The notes under the pieces are model-generated. The model was not told the origin of the DNA. It made no database searches and saw nothing but the letters and a program-made list of their open reading frames with translations. From contig JBBIIK010000019.1 of NCBI GenBank assembly GCA_037446555.1, positions 5,503-69,502 on the forward strand: a stretch of DNA of 64,000 nucleotides, given 5' to 3'. The DNA comes from JANWVO01 sp037446555. GTDB lineage: Bacteria; Acidobacteriota; Terriglobia; Bryobacterales; Bryobacteraceae. Below, one piece after another: positions 31,391 through 40,148 of this stretch. The position numbers and the translations under genes are program-made. Within the stretch, counting starts at the first letter, position 1, and each line of letters opens with the position of its first letter.

Positions 31391-33109
31391 CTATTCGGGC
31401 TCTTCCGCTTCCGGCTCCTCGCCGAAGCCGGCGGTGCGGCGCAGGCTTTCGAGCTTGTCGGACTTGCCGGGGAGGAGGATCTTGCGGTAGTCGCTCCAGT
31501 TGGACGCTACCAGGAAAATCGTGAACAGGACGGAGCCGACGACGAGGAGAGTGACGGCGATGATGGAGGCGTAGTGGAAGCCTGCGGCTCTTTCGCCGGA
31601 GAAAAACATTTCTTCGAATTCCCGGCCGAAATTCATGCCGAAATAGCCGGTAATCATGGCGCCTCCGCCGAGGATCATGCTGAGCATGGCGAGGCGGTTG
31701 ATGGATTCGGTATTGCGCTGCTGGTAGATGCGCTCGAGCGTGTTGTTGAGCTTCTCGATCTCCTGTTCGATTTCGGCCTTCATCAGAGGGACGCGGAACT
31801 CGGAGCACTGCATCTGGAAGTGCTCGATCTCCTCGTCCTTGTTGGCGAGCTCGCTGAAGTACCAGTAATTGGAGAAGAGCTGGAACTCGGCCATGAGGCG
31901 CGTGACGAGGCGGGTATCCTCGTCGGTGATGTCATAAGATCCGAACTTGCGGCTGAGCAGGCGTGAAACGAGGGCGGTGCGCTCGCTGAAGTCGAGCAGG
32001 GTGGCGCGGTAAAACAGCGCGACTACCGCTTGCAGATAGTAGCGCGACATGAACATGCGGTGCACGAGGAAGCCCTCGCGAAGCTGGTGTTCGTCGCAGT
32101 CGAAGCGCCCCATGACGAGCGTGACGTTGGAGTAGCTGGAGAAGCCGTAGAGCGTGCCCTGATGGGCCCAGCGGCGGTACACCTGGCGGCGCATGGCCTC
32201 GCGCGTGAATTCGCTGTCGTAGCGGTAGCCCTCGCCCCAGCGGTCCACATAAAGGAAGCGCGCCATGAGAATTTCGTACTCCTCGCTCTGGTCGAAGTCC
32301 GGCTCGACGCTCGCCGGATCCACCGACATGTAGGAGTACACCGTCATGCGCTCGTCCAGCAGCGGCTCGAACTCCTGGGTGGAGTAGTTGAGGAAGTAGA
32401 GCAGCTCGGTGATGACGCGGCTGAGCGGGGGAAGATAGCCGCGCATGACGCAACGGGTGAAGCGCTCTTCGGCAAGCAACTGCGTTTCGCCGCCGCCTTC
32501 GAGCCGCAGCTCGATCTGATTGGGGACGCGCCCTTCGCGGAGCTGGCGCCCGCTGGAAGGATAGACCTTCCGCATCATTTCGTTGATCCAGAGCGCGGCG
32601 GGAATCGGGATGTCGTTCGCCTCGACGCCGATCGTGAGAATCCCGATCCCGTTGGCGAACATGAACAGGCGCAGGTCGGTGACGCGCACGGAGGCGCTGC
32701 GGCCGCGCGAGTCGGCGGCAAAGAGAATGAGCTTGCGCCCGGTTTCGCCGAGGTGGGCGAGAGGGATGGAATAGACGCGCAGCATGTTTTCGGGCGCGCC
32801 CTCGCCGCCGGCGATCCCTTCGCCGACGTCGAAGAAGACGCGGCGGACGAAGGGATGGAAGAAGACCATGTCCTGGTAGGCGAACGAGTCCATGTCGAAG
32901 CGGCGGAAAGGATCGCGCTGCCACCGGCCGAGCTTTCCGGGCACGGGCGAGCCGGCGCCCATGGCGTGGTCCTGGATCCACTCGTCGAGGCCGGCAGTCC
33001 AGAGCCGCTGCTTCTCCCACACGCGCTGATGGTCGTGCATCACGGCTTCCTTGTCCACTGCGAAGGGGAACAGGAAATACGTGTGCAGGTGCTGCGCGCG
33101 CGCCTCCAT
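31391..33109 (-). CDS. Large CorA-like membrane protein with GMN motif
   Basis: A 572-residue protein. About 440 residues of soluble N-terminal sequence, not clearly like known domains, are followed by a coiled stretch (KAEIEQEIEKLNNTLERIYQQ) and two closing membrane helices: LAMLSMILGGGAMITGYFGMNF, which carries the GMN signature of CorA/Mrs2 magnesium channels, and IIAVTLLVVGSVLFTIFLV. CorA proteins are usually 300-370 residues, so the N-terminal domain is about 200 residues larger. The C-terminal tail is acidic (EEPEAEEPE). TACAAT, a good -10, lies 9 nt before the ATG. Divalent metal transport or a pore with another regulator is likely, but not shown. Confidence 0.7.
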   Translation of the reverse strand: MEARAQHLHTYFLFPFAVDKEAVMHDHQRVWEKQRLWTAGLDEWIQDHAMGAGSPVPGKLGRWQRDPFRRFDMDSFAYQDMVFFHPFVRRVFFDVGEGIAGGEGAPENMLRVYSIPLAHLGETGRKLILFAADSRGRSASVRVTDLRLFMFANGIGILTIGVEANDIPIPAALWINEMMRKVYPSSGRQLREGRVPNQIELRLEGGGETQLLAEERFTRCVMRGYLPPLSRVITELLYFLNYSTQEFEPLLDERMTVYSYMSVDPASVEPDFDQSEEYEILMARFLYVDRWGEGYRYDSEFTREAMRRQVYRRWAHQGTLYGFSSYSNVTLVMGRFDCDEHQLREGFLVHRMFMSRYYLQAVVALFYRATLLDFSERTALVSRLLSRKFGSYDITDEDTRLVTRLMAEFQLFSNYWYFSELANKDEEIEHFQMQCSEFRVPLMKAEIEQEIEKLNNTLERIYQQRNTESINRLAMLSMILGGGAMITGYFGMNFGREFEEMFFSGERAAGFHYASIIAVTLLVVGSVLFTIFLVASNWSDYRKILLPGKSDKLESLRRTAGFGEEPEAEEPE

Positions 33110-33168
33110 CGAACCCGTATTGTAACCCGCGGCGGCCGCGGGCCGTGCGATGATCGTTTTGTCCTGCC

Positions 33169-33948
33169 ATGAAACACGCAGTGATCACGGGAGCATCGAG
33201 CGGATTGGGCGAGACGTTCGCGCGCAAGCTGGCGGCGCGGGGCTTCGGGCTGCTGCTGGCGGCGCGGCGCGCGGCGCGCCTGGAGGCGCTGAAAGCGGAG
33301 CTCGAGCAGAAGCACAAAATCGAAGTGGAGTGTTTTCCCTGCGACCTCGCCAAGCCCGCCGAGGCCGAAGGGCTGGCGGCGCGGATCGAGGCGGCCGCGA
33401 CGCCGGACCTGCTGGTGAACAACGCGGGATTCGGCACGCTGGGCTTTTTCCATGAAACCGGCTACGCGCGGCAGGTGGAGATGGTGAACCTGCACGTGCT
33501 GGCGACGATGCGGCTGACGCGCGCGGTGCTGGGAGGGATGATCCGGCGGGGCAGCGGCGCCATCATCAACGTCAGCAGCGTGGCGGGCTTCTGGCGCAGC
33601 GGCGGCAACACGAGCTATTGCGCCACCAAAGGCTGGATGAACGATTTCACCGAGGGGCTGAGGATCGAGCTGGATCTGCTGGGCTCGCCGGTGGTGGTGC
33701 AGGCATTGTGCCCGGGCTTCACATACACCGAGTTCCACGACGTTCTGGGCGTGGACCGCAACAAGGTGCCGAAGTGGCTGTGGCTGGACGCGGACCGGGT
33801 GGTGCAGGCGAGCTTGAAAGGGCTGGACAGCCGCAAGCTGTTCGTGATCCCGGGCTGGCAGTACCGCATCGGCGCGGCGCTGGGAGAGCTGCTGCCTTTC
33901 GGGCTGCGGCTGGCGCTCGAGCGCAAGAGCCCGCACAAGCGGCGCTAG
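33169..33948 (+). CDS. Short-chain dehydrogenase/reductase
   Basis: A 259-residue classical SDR: cofactor loop TGASSGLGETFA, DLLVNNAGFGTLG, catalytic Ser in INVSSVAG and Y-x3-K in SYCATKG, then CPGFTYTEFHD. The basic residue cluster in ARRAARLEAL after the second strand suggests NADPH preference. The C terminus (LPFGLRLALERKSPHKRR) is basic and hydrophobic, as in membrane-associated members such as DltE-like or steroid/fatty-acyl reductases. It converges on the DUF362 gene with a 3-nt gap. Substrate unknown. Confidence 0.88.
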   Translation: MKHAVITGASSGLGETFARKLAARGFGLLLAARRAARLEALKAELEQKHKIEVECFPCDLAKPAEAEGLAARIEAAATPDLLVNNAGFGTLGFFHETGYARQVEMVNLHVLATMRLTRAVLGGMIRRGSGAIINVSSVAGFWRSGGNTSYCATKGWMNDFTEGLRIELDLLGSPVVVQALCPGFTYTEFHDVLGVDRNKVPKWLWLDADRVVQASLKGLDSRKLFVIPGWQYRIGAALGELLPFGLRLALERKSPHKRR

Positions 33949-33951
33949 GGT

Positions 33952-35205
33952 TCAGAAGCGCAGGCGGCCGTAGTCGACGGGCTCGTCGGCGAGGTGGAGG
34001 AACGGCTCGCCGGGCATGCGGAGGTAGATGCTTTTCAGCTCGTGGCGGGGGAAGTCAGTCAGCTTGCGCGGAACGGGGCCCGAGTCCGTCCATTCGTAAA
34101 GGTCGATTTCCCAGGGGTTGAAGGTGTCGCTCAGGCCGCGCTCTTTGGCGACGCGGTAGAGGTAAACGTTGCCAGGCTCGTGTCCGCCGAGCCAGAGTCC
34201 GATGACGTCGAGCCGGAACTTGTCGCGCGAGAACATCACGAGGTTGGTGAGATAGTCGTTGCCCAGCCCGAAGCCGTCGCCGTCGCGACCGTAAATGCCT
34301 TCGATGATGGCAAGGCCTGTCTTCAGCACGCTCTGGTTGTCAAGTGTTTTGTGGGCCCAGATCTCCTGCGCGAGCGGGCTGACGGTGTTGTCCTCCGGGT
34401 GCGCCTGATAACGCCGGAATCCGTTGCGGAGGTGATTTTCGAAGTAGCGCTGGACGCGCTCCGCCGCATCGCGGCACATGTGCGGCTTCATCACATCCGG
34501 CACGTTGGCCACCATGCGCATACCCTGGCAGAAGCGGATGAAGGGGAGGCAGACGAGTCCCTGCTCGTTCTTCACCGCCTGCGTCAGGCACATTGAGTGG
34601 CCCTTCCACTTGGCGATGTTCAGCAGCCACGTATCGGGGGCGTTGACGGGCCAGTGGTGCGGGATGCGGTCGTAGATGACCCCTTCCGGGACTCTGGACC
34701 AGACGATTTCGCGTTCGGCGCGCGGGCTGCGGTAGTTCTGTTCGGTCTCGTTCATCTCGACGCCGTGGCGCTCGTGAATGCCCATGAAGCCGCGGTAGTG
34801 CCAGGCGTGATAGAGGTTCGTTTCGATGGAGTGGAATTTGCGTAGGCCCAGTTCTTTCAGGCCGAGGATGATGCCTTCGTAGAAGTCGGGGTCGGTGCCC
34901 GTGCCCCAGTTTTCCTCGTCGGGGCGGTTGCGCGTGCGGACGCTGGTGATGTTGGGCTTGAGCACGATGCGGTGCGTGAGCGGGATGCCGGGTTCGCTCT
35001 TCAGGGCGAAGATCTGCCGCGCGAGTTCGAGCCCTTCGCGCAGCTTGGATTCGCGGTCCATTTTGTGAGGGACGCGCGTGCGGCGGATGAAGACGGCCTT
35101 CGGGTGCTGTTCGAGGAAGTCATGCAGGCCGAAGTACTGCGCGGGGGCAGCGGAAACGGGCGCGGCGGCAAGAGCGCCGAGCACTTGGCGGCGGGAGAGA
35201 GTCAT
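33952..35205 (-). CDS. DUF362-domain protein, Tat-exported
   Basis: A 417-residue protein with a Tat signal (MTLSRRQVLGALAAAPVSAAPA). After it, RIVLKPNITSVRTRNRP, the HSIETNLYH region and LNIAKWKGHSMCLTQAVKNEQGL match DUF362, a family of exported proteins of unknown reaction often carrying Fe-S domains; no Fe-S motif is present here. The start ATG has AGGAGG 7 nt upstream and overlaps the stop of the gene before it (ATGA); a longer frame upstream is an artefact of that neighbour. It is probably a periplasmic redox or ligand-binding protein, but no activity can be named. Confidence 0.78.
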   Translation of the reverse strand: MTLSRRQVLGALAAAPVSAAPAQYFGLHDFLEQHPKAVFIRRTRVPHKMDRESKLREGLELARQIFALKSEPGIPLTHRIVLKPNITSVRTRNRPDEENWGTGTDPDFYEGIILGLKELGLRKFHSIETNLYHAWHYRGFMGIHERHGVEMNETEQNYRSPRAEREIVWSRVPEGVIYDRIPHHWPVNAPDTWLLNIAKWKGHSMCLTQAVKNEQGLVCLPFIRFCQGMRMVANVPDVMKPHMCRDAAERVQRYFENHLRNGFRRYQAHPEDNTVSPLAQEIWAHKTLDNQSVLKTGLAIIEGIYGRDGDGFGLGNDYLTNLVMFSRDKFRLDVIGLWLGGHEPGNVYLYRVAKERGLSDTFNPWEIDLYEWTDSGPVPRKLTDFPRHELKSIYLRMPGEPFLHLADEPVDYGRLRF

Positions 35206-36581
35206 CGGCCGGCCTCCTGAAGGGTGACGACGGCGATTCTGCGAAGCCCAGGCTGGTTCCATTCTACACGGCCCCCGCGCGGCATCAGCTTGAGCGGCGC
35301 GGCAGCTGCGCCCGGCTGCGCAAGGCGGGCAGAGCGGAACTGGCCGCGGGCGCCGGCGAGGAAGTCGTGATCGATCCAGCGGCCATACCCGATGAGGATC
35401 ACCACGAGCGAGCCATCCTGCGCACGGCGCAGGACGGGGAGCGCGGTGGAGGCGTGCCAGATGCGGACGTCGAGGCCGTGCAAGCCGCGGCGGAGAGGGT
35501 TGTCGAGGCCGAGCTGTTCGCGCAGGTCGAGCGCGAAGACGAAAGGATCCAGCGCCGGCTCGTCCATCACGCGCACAGAACCGCGCCCGATGCGGTGGAT
35601 GGTGATCGTGCCCTCTTTGACCGGTTCCCCCGCATGACCCCACCACGGCTCCTGCGGCTGCCCGGGTTCGGGCGCGAGCAACACAATGCCGCCGGAGGCT
35701 GCAAACTGGCGCAGCCTTTGCCGGACCGGCGGCGGTGGCGTGCGGTTCGGGACGGCGACGAGGCGAAGTCCGGGCGGAGGCGTGAAGTCCGCGAGCGGGA
35801 ACACGCGCGGGGGGAGCTGTTGCCGCCAGGCGAGATTGAGGATCTCTGCGAACTCCTCGTCCCACTCCGGGACGAGCACGGCGAGCGTGGACGCCGGGCG
35901 GCGCGGAGCAGCGCCGGCCCCGCGAAGAAAAGCGGCGACCTCGCGCAGGCGCTCCCATGCGGCGGCGGCGCGCGGATCGTTTTTGGCAAGCGCTTCGCGG
36001 TACGGCTGCGGCAGGCGGAGGAAGGCGGGGGCGCCGAAAGCCCACGATTCGGAGAGGACGATCTCCGCGCCTTCGTATTGAGTTGTGTCCGAGGGGGGAT
36101 CGTAGTCGAGCGCCGGAGTGCGGCGCGGGAAGAAGCCCTCGAGCCAGGAGTGGTGGTGGAGGTTTGCGTTGATCCAGGGCTGCTCGGTGGCTCCGGCGGC
36201 GCTGTCGAGCGCCTGCAAACCGGGCCAATGCCCGGCGCGAATCACCGCCTGCGCGGGCGAGACGTCCCAATGCGCTTGCGGCGGGGCGAGCGAGACGAAG
36301 CGGATGAAGGCGCCGTGCTCTTTGAGCAACGCGGCTAGTGCGGATTCTTCGGCGGGAGCGGAGATCATCACGCCGCGGAAACCGGCGTTTTTCGCAGCGG
36401 CGATGGCGGAGGAGCCGGCGGCGGCCTCAGCAATGACATCGATGCCCGGCGGGGCGGCGGGGGCGCGGGCGGCGGGAGGCGTGACGAGGACGGAAGCGCC
36501 GAGTTCGGCGGCGCGGCGCACTGCATCGGGGGAAGGATCGGGCCAAAACAAAATGATGAGAAATGTTGCGGGCGCGAGCAC
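35202..36581 (-). CDS. Uncharacterised protein, possibly exported
   Basis: I do not recognise this 459-residue protein. It starts at GTG with GAGGAG 10 nt upstream and a short hydrophobic N terminus (LAPATFLIILFW), which may act as a signal or anchor. Residues 20-120 look like a Rossmann- or TIM-barrel-like repeat of strands and helices (VLVTPPAA, DVIAEAAAG, GVMISAP). Around 240-330 there is a glutamine-amidotransferase-like strand pattern (LRLVAVPN, QFAASGGIVLLAPEPG) as seen in trimerisation domains of some glycosidases. The C terminus ends in beta strands (IAVVTLQEAGR). It is translationally coupled to the DUF362 gene, so the two likely serve one process. Confidence 0.62.
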   Translation of the reverse strand: MLAPATFLIILFWPDPSPDAVRRAAELGASVLVTPPAARAPAAPPGIDVIAEAAAGSSAIAAAKNAGFRGVMISAPAEESALAALLKEHGAFIRFVSLAPPQAHWDVSPAQAVIRAGHWPGLQALDSAAGATEQPWINANLHHHSWLEGFFPRRTPALDYDPPSDTTQYEGAEIVLSESWAFGAPAFLRLPQPYREALAKNDPRAAAAWERLREVAAFLRGAGAAPRRPASTLAVLVPEWDEEFAEILNLAWRQQLPPRVFPLADFTPPPGLRLVAVPNRTPPPPVRQRLRQFAASGGIVLLAPEPGQPQEPWWGHAGEPVKEGTITIHRIGRGSVRVMDEPALDPFVFALDLREQLGLDNPLRRGLHGLDVRIWHASTALPVLRRAQDGSLVVILIGYGRWIDHDFLAGARGQFRSARLAQPGAAAAPLKLMPRGGRVEWNQPGLRRIAVVTLQEAGR

Positions 36582-36647
36582 GGGCCACGCTCCTCGTTTG
36601 CGGACGGATTGCTGCTTCCTGAAGTATTCCCAGCATACAGCGGCCGG

Positions 36648-37496
36648 TCAGCCGGCGCGGCGCGAGACGGCGCGGTGGAGGAAGAGCGCGGCGAGCGCCA
36701 TGCCGAGCCCGGCGAGAGCGTCGATGGCGAAGTGGTAGCGCCCGTAGACGGTGGCGACGGCGATGAGCACGGCGAGAATCAGGAAGGCGCAGCCGGCGAG
36801 GCGGTGAGAGGGGAGCAGTCGGCGCACGGCGAAGGCGCAGGCGAAGGCGGCGGCGGAATGCCCGCTGGGGAAGACGCTCATGTGGATGCCGTAGGCGCCG
36901 AGGATGCGGAGGTTGAAGGCGCGGAGGGCGCTCGTGAGTGGAAGATCGGCGTCCGGGAAGACGGCGCGTGGCGGCTCGCTGGGGAAGAACGGGTAGAGCG
37001 CATAGGTGGCGAGGGTAGCGGAGAGGATGATGCGGTAGGCGGCGTCGAGCTTTTCGCGCTGGTTGAGCGCATAGAACGTGGCTGTCGTGGCAACGGGCAT
37101 CAGATAGACGAGCAGGTAGCTAAGTTCGAGCACATTTGGAAGCAGCGCGCCGAGAGACTCAATGGCGCGTTTTAGCCTCCAGTGATGCAGAAGGAGCCGG
37201 TCGAGCGCGATCCAGTAGTTTTCGAAATTGCGGTTTTCATGCGGGAGCGCCATCCAGCCCATCTGGCGGTAGGCGAGGAGGATGAGTGCGAGGGGGAGCC
37301 AGTCGCGCAGGACGGCGAGCGCGGGGCGGCGCGCCGCGGCGGGCAGCGCGAGCAGCCAAAGGGCGGCGAAGACTGCGGCATCGGCGAACCAAACCTCGAG
37401 TCGCGTGGCAAGAGGGAGCGGGCGCAGGGCGGCGACGAGGGAGGTGTAAGCGAAGTATGCGAGGCAAATCCACTCGCTTCTTCGGAATTCCGGCAT
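36648..37496 (-). CDS. PAP2-superfamily membrane phosphatase
   Basis: A 282-residue integral membrane protein with about six helices. The PAP2 signature is visible as SVFPSGHSAAAFACA (PSGH) and YGRYHFAIDALAGLGMALA (H with the conserved D), near residues 205-265; the first K-x6-RP motif is weak (FPSEPPRA). Such enzymes dephosphorylate lipid phosphates, undecaprenyl diphosphate or inositol phospholipids. The layout with a large N-terminal loop resembles the PAP2_3 group. It is divergent from the first Gfo/Idh/MocA gene, about 38 nt away. Confidence 0.82.
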   Translation of the reverse strand: MPEFRRSEWICLAYFAYTSLVAALRPLPLATRLEVWFADAAVFAALWLLALPAAARRPALAVLRDWLPLALILLAYRQMGWMALPHENRNFENYWIALDRLLLHHWRLKRAIESLGALLPNVLELSYLLVYLMPVATTATFYALNQREKLDAAYRIILSATLATYALYPFFPSEPPRAVFPDADLPLTSALRAFNLRILGAYGIHMSVFPSGHSAAAFACAFAVRRLLPSHRLAGCAFLILAVLIAVATVYGRYHFAIDALAGLGMALAALFLHRAVSRRAG

Positions 37497-37522
37497 GGGC
37501 GCAGCCGCCTACGGCCGCTGCG

Positions 37523-37528
37523 TAAAAT
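37523..37528 (+). promoter_or_regulatory. Candidate -10 box of a leaderless transcript (first Gfo/Idh/MocA gene)
   Basis: TAAAAT, a good -10 match, ends 6 nt before the ATG at 37535 with no ribosome-binding site between. The transcript would start at the A of the start codon. No -35 element is recognisable at the expected distance. Confidence 0.45.
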
Positions 37529-37534
37529 GGACAT

Positions 37535-38875
37535 ATGCCATCCACGCGGCGACATTTTCTGAAGACCACGGCTGTCACGGCCGGCGGCTTGCAAGCAGCC
37601 GGACTCGAACAGGGCACGAGGTCCGCGAACGACCGAATCCAGTTTGCCACGATCGGCTGGGGCATCATGGGGTCGGAAGACACGCGCACGGCGGCGAGCG
37701 TGCCGGGTACGAAGCTGGTGGCGGTGTGCGACATCTACCAGGGGCGGCTCACGCGCGCGCAAGAAGTCTACGGCAAGGATCTGTTCGTCACGCGCGATTA
37801 CCGCGAAGTGCTGGCGCGAAAGGACGTCGACGCGGTGATCATCGCCACGCCGGATTACTGGCACGCGCGGATCGCCATCGACGCGATGGAGGCGGGCAAG
37901 GACGTTTACCTCCAGAAGCCGATGGTACAGCGGGTGGAAGAAGGCATGCCGCTGATCGAGGCGGCGCGGCGGACAAAGCGGATCGTGCAGGTGGGCAGCC
38001 AGCGCGTGTCGAGCGCCATCTATGCGAAGGCGCGAGAGCTGTACCTGGCGGGCGCGATCGGGGAGCTGAACATGGTGGAGGCGTGGTGGGACCGCAATTC
38101 GGCTTTGGGCGCATGGCAGTATTCGATTCCGCCGGACGCTTCGCCGCAGACGGTGGACTGGGACCGTTTTCTGGGCCATGCGCCGAAGAGGCCGTTTGAT
38201 GCGGTGCGCGTGTTCCGGTGGCGGAATTACCAGGATTACGGCACGGGCGTGGCAGGCGACCTGTTCGTGCACCTGTTCAGCGGGCTGCATTTCGTGCTGG
38301 ACTCTTTGGGACCGGCGCGGATCTTCGCCGCGGGCGGGCTGCGCTACTGGAAAGACGGGCGCGACGTGCCGGACGTGATGGTGGGGCTGTACGACTACGA
38401 GAAGGACAAGTCGCACCCGGCGTTCAACCTGGCGCTGCGGGTGAATTTCGTCAATGGCGCGGGCGAGAGTTCGGGCTTCCGGTTCACGGGCAGCGAAGGC
38501 GTGCTGACGATCGACCGCGGGGTGACGCTGGTGAAAGTGCCGCCGGAGCGCGATCCGGGCACGAGCGCGGGCGCGTTCGACAGCGAGACGCAAAGAAAGA
38601 TCCTGGCCGAGCACCGGAAGAAATATCCGTCGCGGCAGGCGACGACGGCTTCGATGGAGGGCGCGAGCGAAGAGCGCTGGCTTCCGCCGCGCGGGTACAG
38701 CGATCAGTACGAGCACCACGCGAACTTCTTCCAGGCGGTGCGCACGCGGCAGCCGGTGACCGAGGATGCGGTGTTCGGCTTCCGCGCCGCGGCGCCGGCG
38801 GTGCTGAGCAACACGAGCTACTTCGGCGGGAAGACCGTGCGGTGGGATCCGGAAGCGATGGCGGTGAAGGCGTAG
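37535..38875 (+). CDS. Gfo/Idh/MocA oxidoreductase, Tat-exported
   Basis: A 446-residue NAD(P)-dependent sugar or polyol oxidoreductase. It opens with a perfect Tat motif (STRRHFLKTT) and then the nucleotide-binding strand IQFATIGWGIMGSEDTR (normally GxGxxG; here GWGIMG). The catalytic dipeptide region is LQKPMVQRVEEG (usually EKP, here QKP), followed by the C-terminal alpha/beta domain with WWDRNSALGAW and DWDRFLGHAPKR. Exported members with bound nicotinamide act in the periplasm. It is 9 nt upstream of a close paralogue that lacks the signal peptide, so the pair arose by tandem duplication. Confidence 0.88.
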   Translation: MPSTRRHFLKTTAVTAGGLQAAGLEQGTRSANDRIQFATIGWGIMGSEDTRTAASVPGTKLVAVCDIYQGRLTRAQEVYGKDLFVTRDYREVLARKDVDAVIIATPDYWHARIAIDAMEAGKDVYLQKPMVQRVEEGMPLIEAARRTKRIVQVGSQRVSSAIYAKARELYLAGAIGELNMVEAWWDRNSALGAWQYSIPPDASPQTVDWDRFLGHAPKRPFDAVRVFRWRNYQDYGTGVAGDLFVHLFSGLHFVLDSLGPARIFAAGGLRYWKDGRDVPDVMVGLYDYEKDKSHPAFNLALRVNFVNGAGESSGFRFTGSEGVLTIDRGVTLVKVPPERDPGTSAGAFDSETQRKILAEHRKKYPSRQATTASMEGASEERWLPPRGYSDQYEHHANFFQAVRTRQPVTEDAVFGFRAAAPAVLSNTSYFGGKTVRWDPEAMAVKA

Positions 38876-38884
38876 GAGGCGGCG

Positions 38885-40141
38885 ATGGCATATTCGGCGA
38901 ACGACACGATCCAGATTGCGCTGATCGGCAGCGGCGGGATGGGGCAGGGCGACGTGCGGGACGCGCTGCTGAATGAAGGCGTGCGCGTGGTGGCGGCGGC
39001 GGATGTCTACGATTCGCGGCTGAAGAAGATGCAAGAGACGTATCCGGGCATCTTCACAACGCGCGATTACCGCGAGGTGCTGGCGCGGAAGGACGTCGAC
39101 GCGGTGATCATCGCGACGCCCGATCACTGGCACGCGCGGATCTCGATCGACGCGCTGGAGGCGGGCAAAGACGTTTATTGCGAGAAGCCGATGGTGCAGA
39201 AGATCGAGGAAGGCAAGGCGGTGATCGAGGCGCACCGGCGCAGCGGGCGGATTTTCCAGGTGGGGAGCCAGTATGCGTCGGCGCTGAGCTTTCACAAGAT
39301 CGGGGAGTTGATGCGGGCGGGCGCGGTCGGCGAGCTGAACATGGTGGAGGCGTGGCTGGACCGGAATACAGCGATGGGGGCGTGGCAGTATTCGATTCCG
39401 CCGGACGCGTCGCCGGCGAACATCGACTGGGACCGTTTTCTGGGGCACGCGCCGAAGCGCCCGTTCGAGCCGATACGGCTGTTCCGCTGGCGGAATTATC
39501 TGGATTACGGCACGGCGGTGGCGGGCGATTTGTACGTGCATCTGCTGACCGGGCTGCACACGGCGACCGGCGCGCTGGGGCCAGCGCGGATTTATTCAAC
39601 GGGCGGCATCCGCTACTGGCGCGACGGGCGCGAGACGCCGGACGCGCAGTATGCGGTGATCGAATATCCGAAGACGGCCGCGCATCCGGAGTTCACCTTC
39701 CTGCTGCGCGTGAATTTCAAGAGTTCGAAGCCGCAGGAGGATTTCGGGTTCCGGTTCATCGGCAATGAAGGGACGCTTGCGACCGACGTGCGCTCGGTGA
39801 CGCTGGCGAAGCACCCGAAGGAGCGCGAGCCGGGCTACATTATCGACACGTTCCCGAAGGCGGTGCAGGAGCAGTACGTGCGCGAGTACCGGAAAAAGTA
39901 TCCGCCGGTGAAAGTGACGGCGGATACGCTGCAGGCGAGCGGGGAGACGCGCTTCGTTTCCGGCGAGGACGCGCACCGGCGCCACATGGCGAATTTCATT
40001 CAGGCAGTGAGGACGCGCAAGCCGCACTTCGAGGACGCGGTGTTCGGCTTCCGCGCCGCAGGGCCGGCACTGCTGTGCAACACGAGCTACTACGAAGGGC
40101 GCGTCACCACATGGAATGCGGAGACGATGACCGCCGGGTGA
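38885..40141 (+). CDS. Gfo/Idh/MocA oxidoreductase, no signal peptide
   Basis: A 418-residue paralogue of the preceding gene. It begins MAYSANDTIQIALIGSGGMGQ, that is, exactly at the point where the first copy's signal ends (RSANDRIQ...), so it should stay in the cytoplasm. The cofactor loop GSGGMGQG and catalytic EKPMVQKIEEG are intact, in contrast to the QKP of the first copy; WLDRNTAMGAW and DWDRFLGHAPKR are shared. The start ATG follows TAGGAGGCGG (AGGAGG). An exported form through an unseen upstream start is not possible because the previous gene ends 9 nt before. Confidence 0.88.
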   Translation: MAYSANDTIQIALIGSGGMGQGDVRDALLNEGVRVVAAADVYDSRLKKMQETYPGIFTTRDYREVLARKDVDAVIIATPDHWHARISIDALEAGKDVYCEKPMVQKIEEGKAVIEAHRRSGRIFQVGSQYASALSFHKIGELMRAGAVGELNMVEAWLDRNTAMGAWQYSIPPDASPANIDWDRFLGHAPKRPFEPIRLFRWRNYLDYGTAVAGDLYVHLLTGLHTATGALGPARIYSTGGIRYWRDGRETPDAQYAVIEYPKTAAHPEFTFLLRVNFKSSKPQEDFGFRFIGNEGTLATDVRSVTLAKHPKEREPGYIIDTFPKAVQEQYVREYRKKYPPVKVTADTLQASGETRFVSGEDAHRRHMANFIQAVRTRKPHFEDAVFGFRAAGPALLCNTSYYEGRVTTWNAETMTAG

Positions 40142-40148
40142 TTCCGCC

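Noticed and set aside
33126..33142. 17-bp palindrome CCCGCGGC-G-GCCGCGGG between the CorA-like and SDR genes
   Set aside because: Perfect, but wholly G+C; in such DNA a palindrome of this size is not surprising and no second copy was seen.
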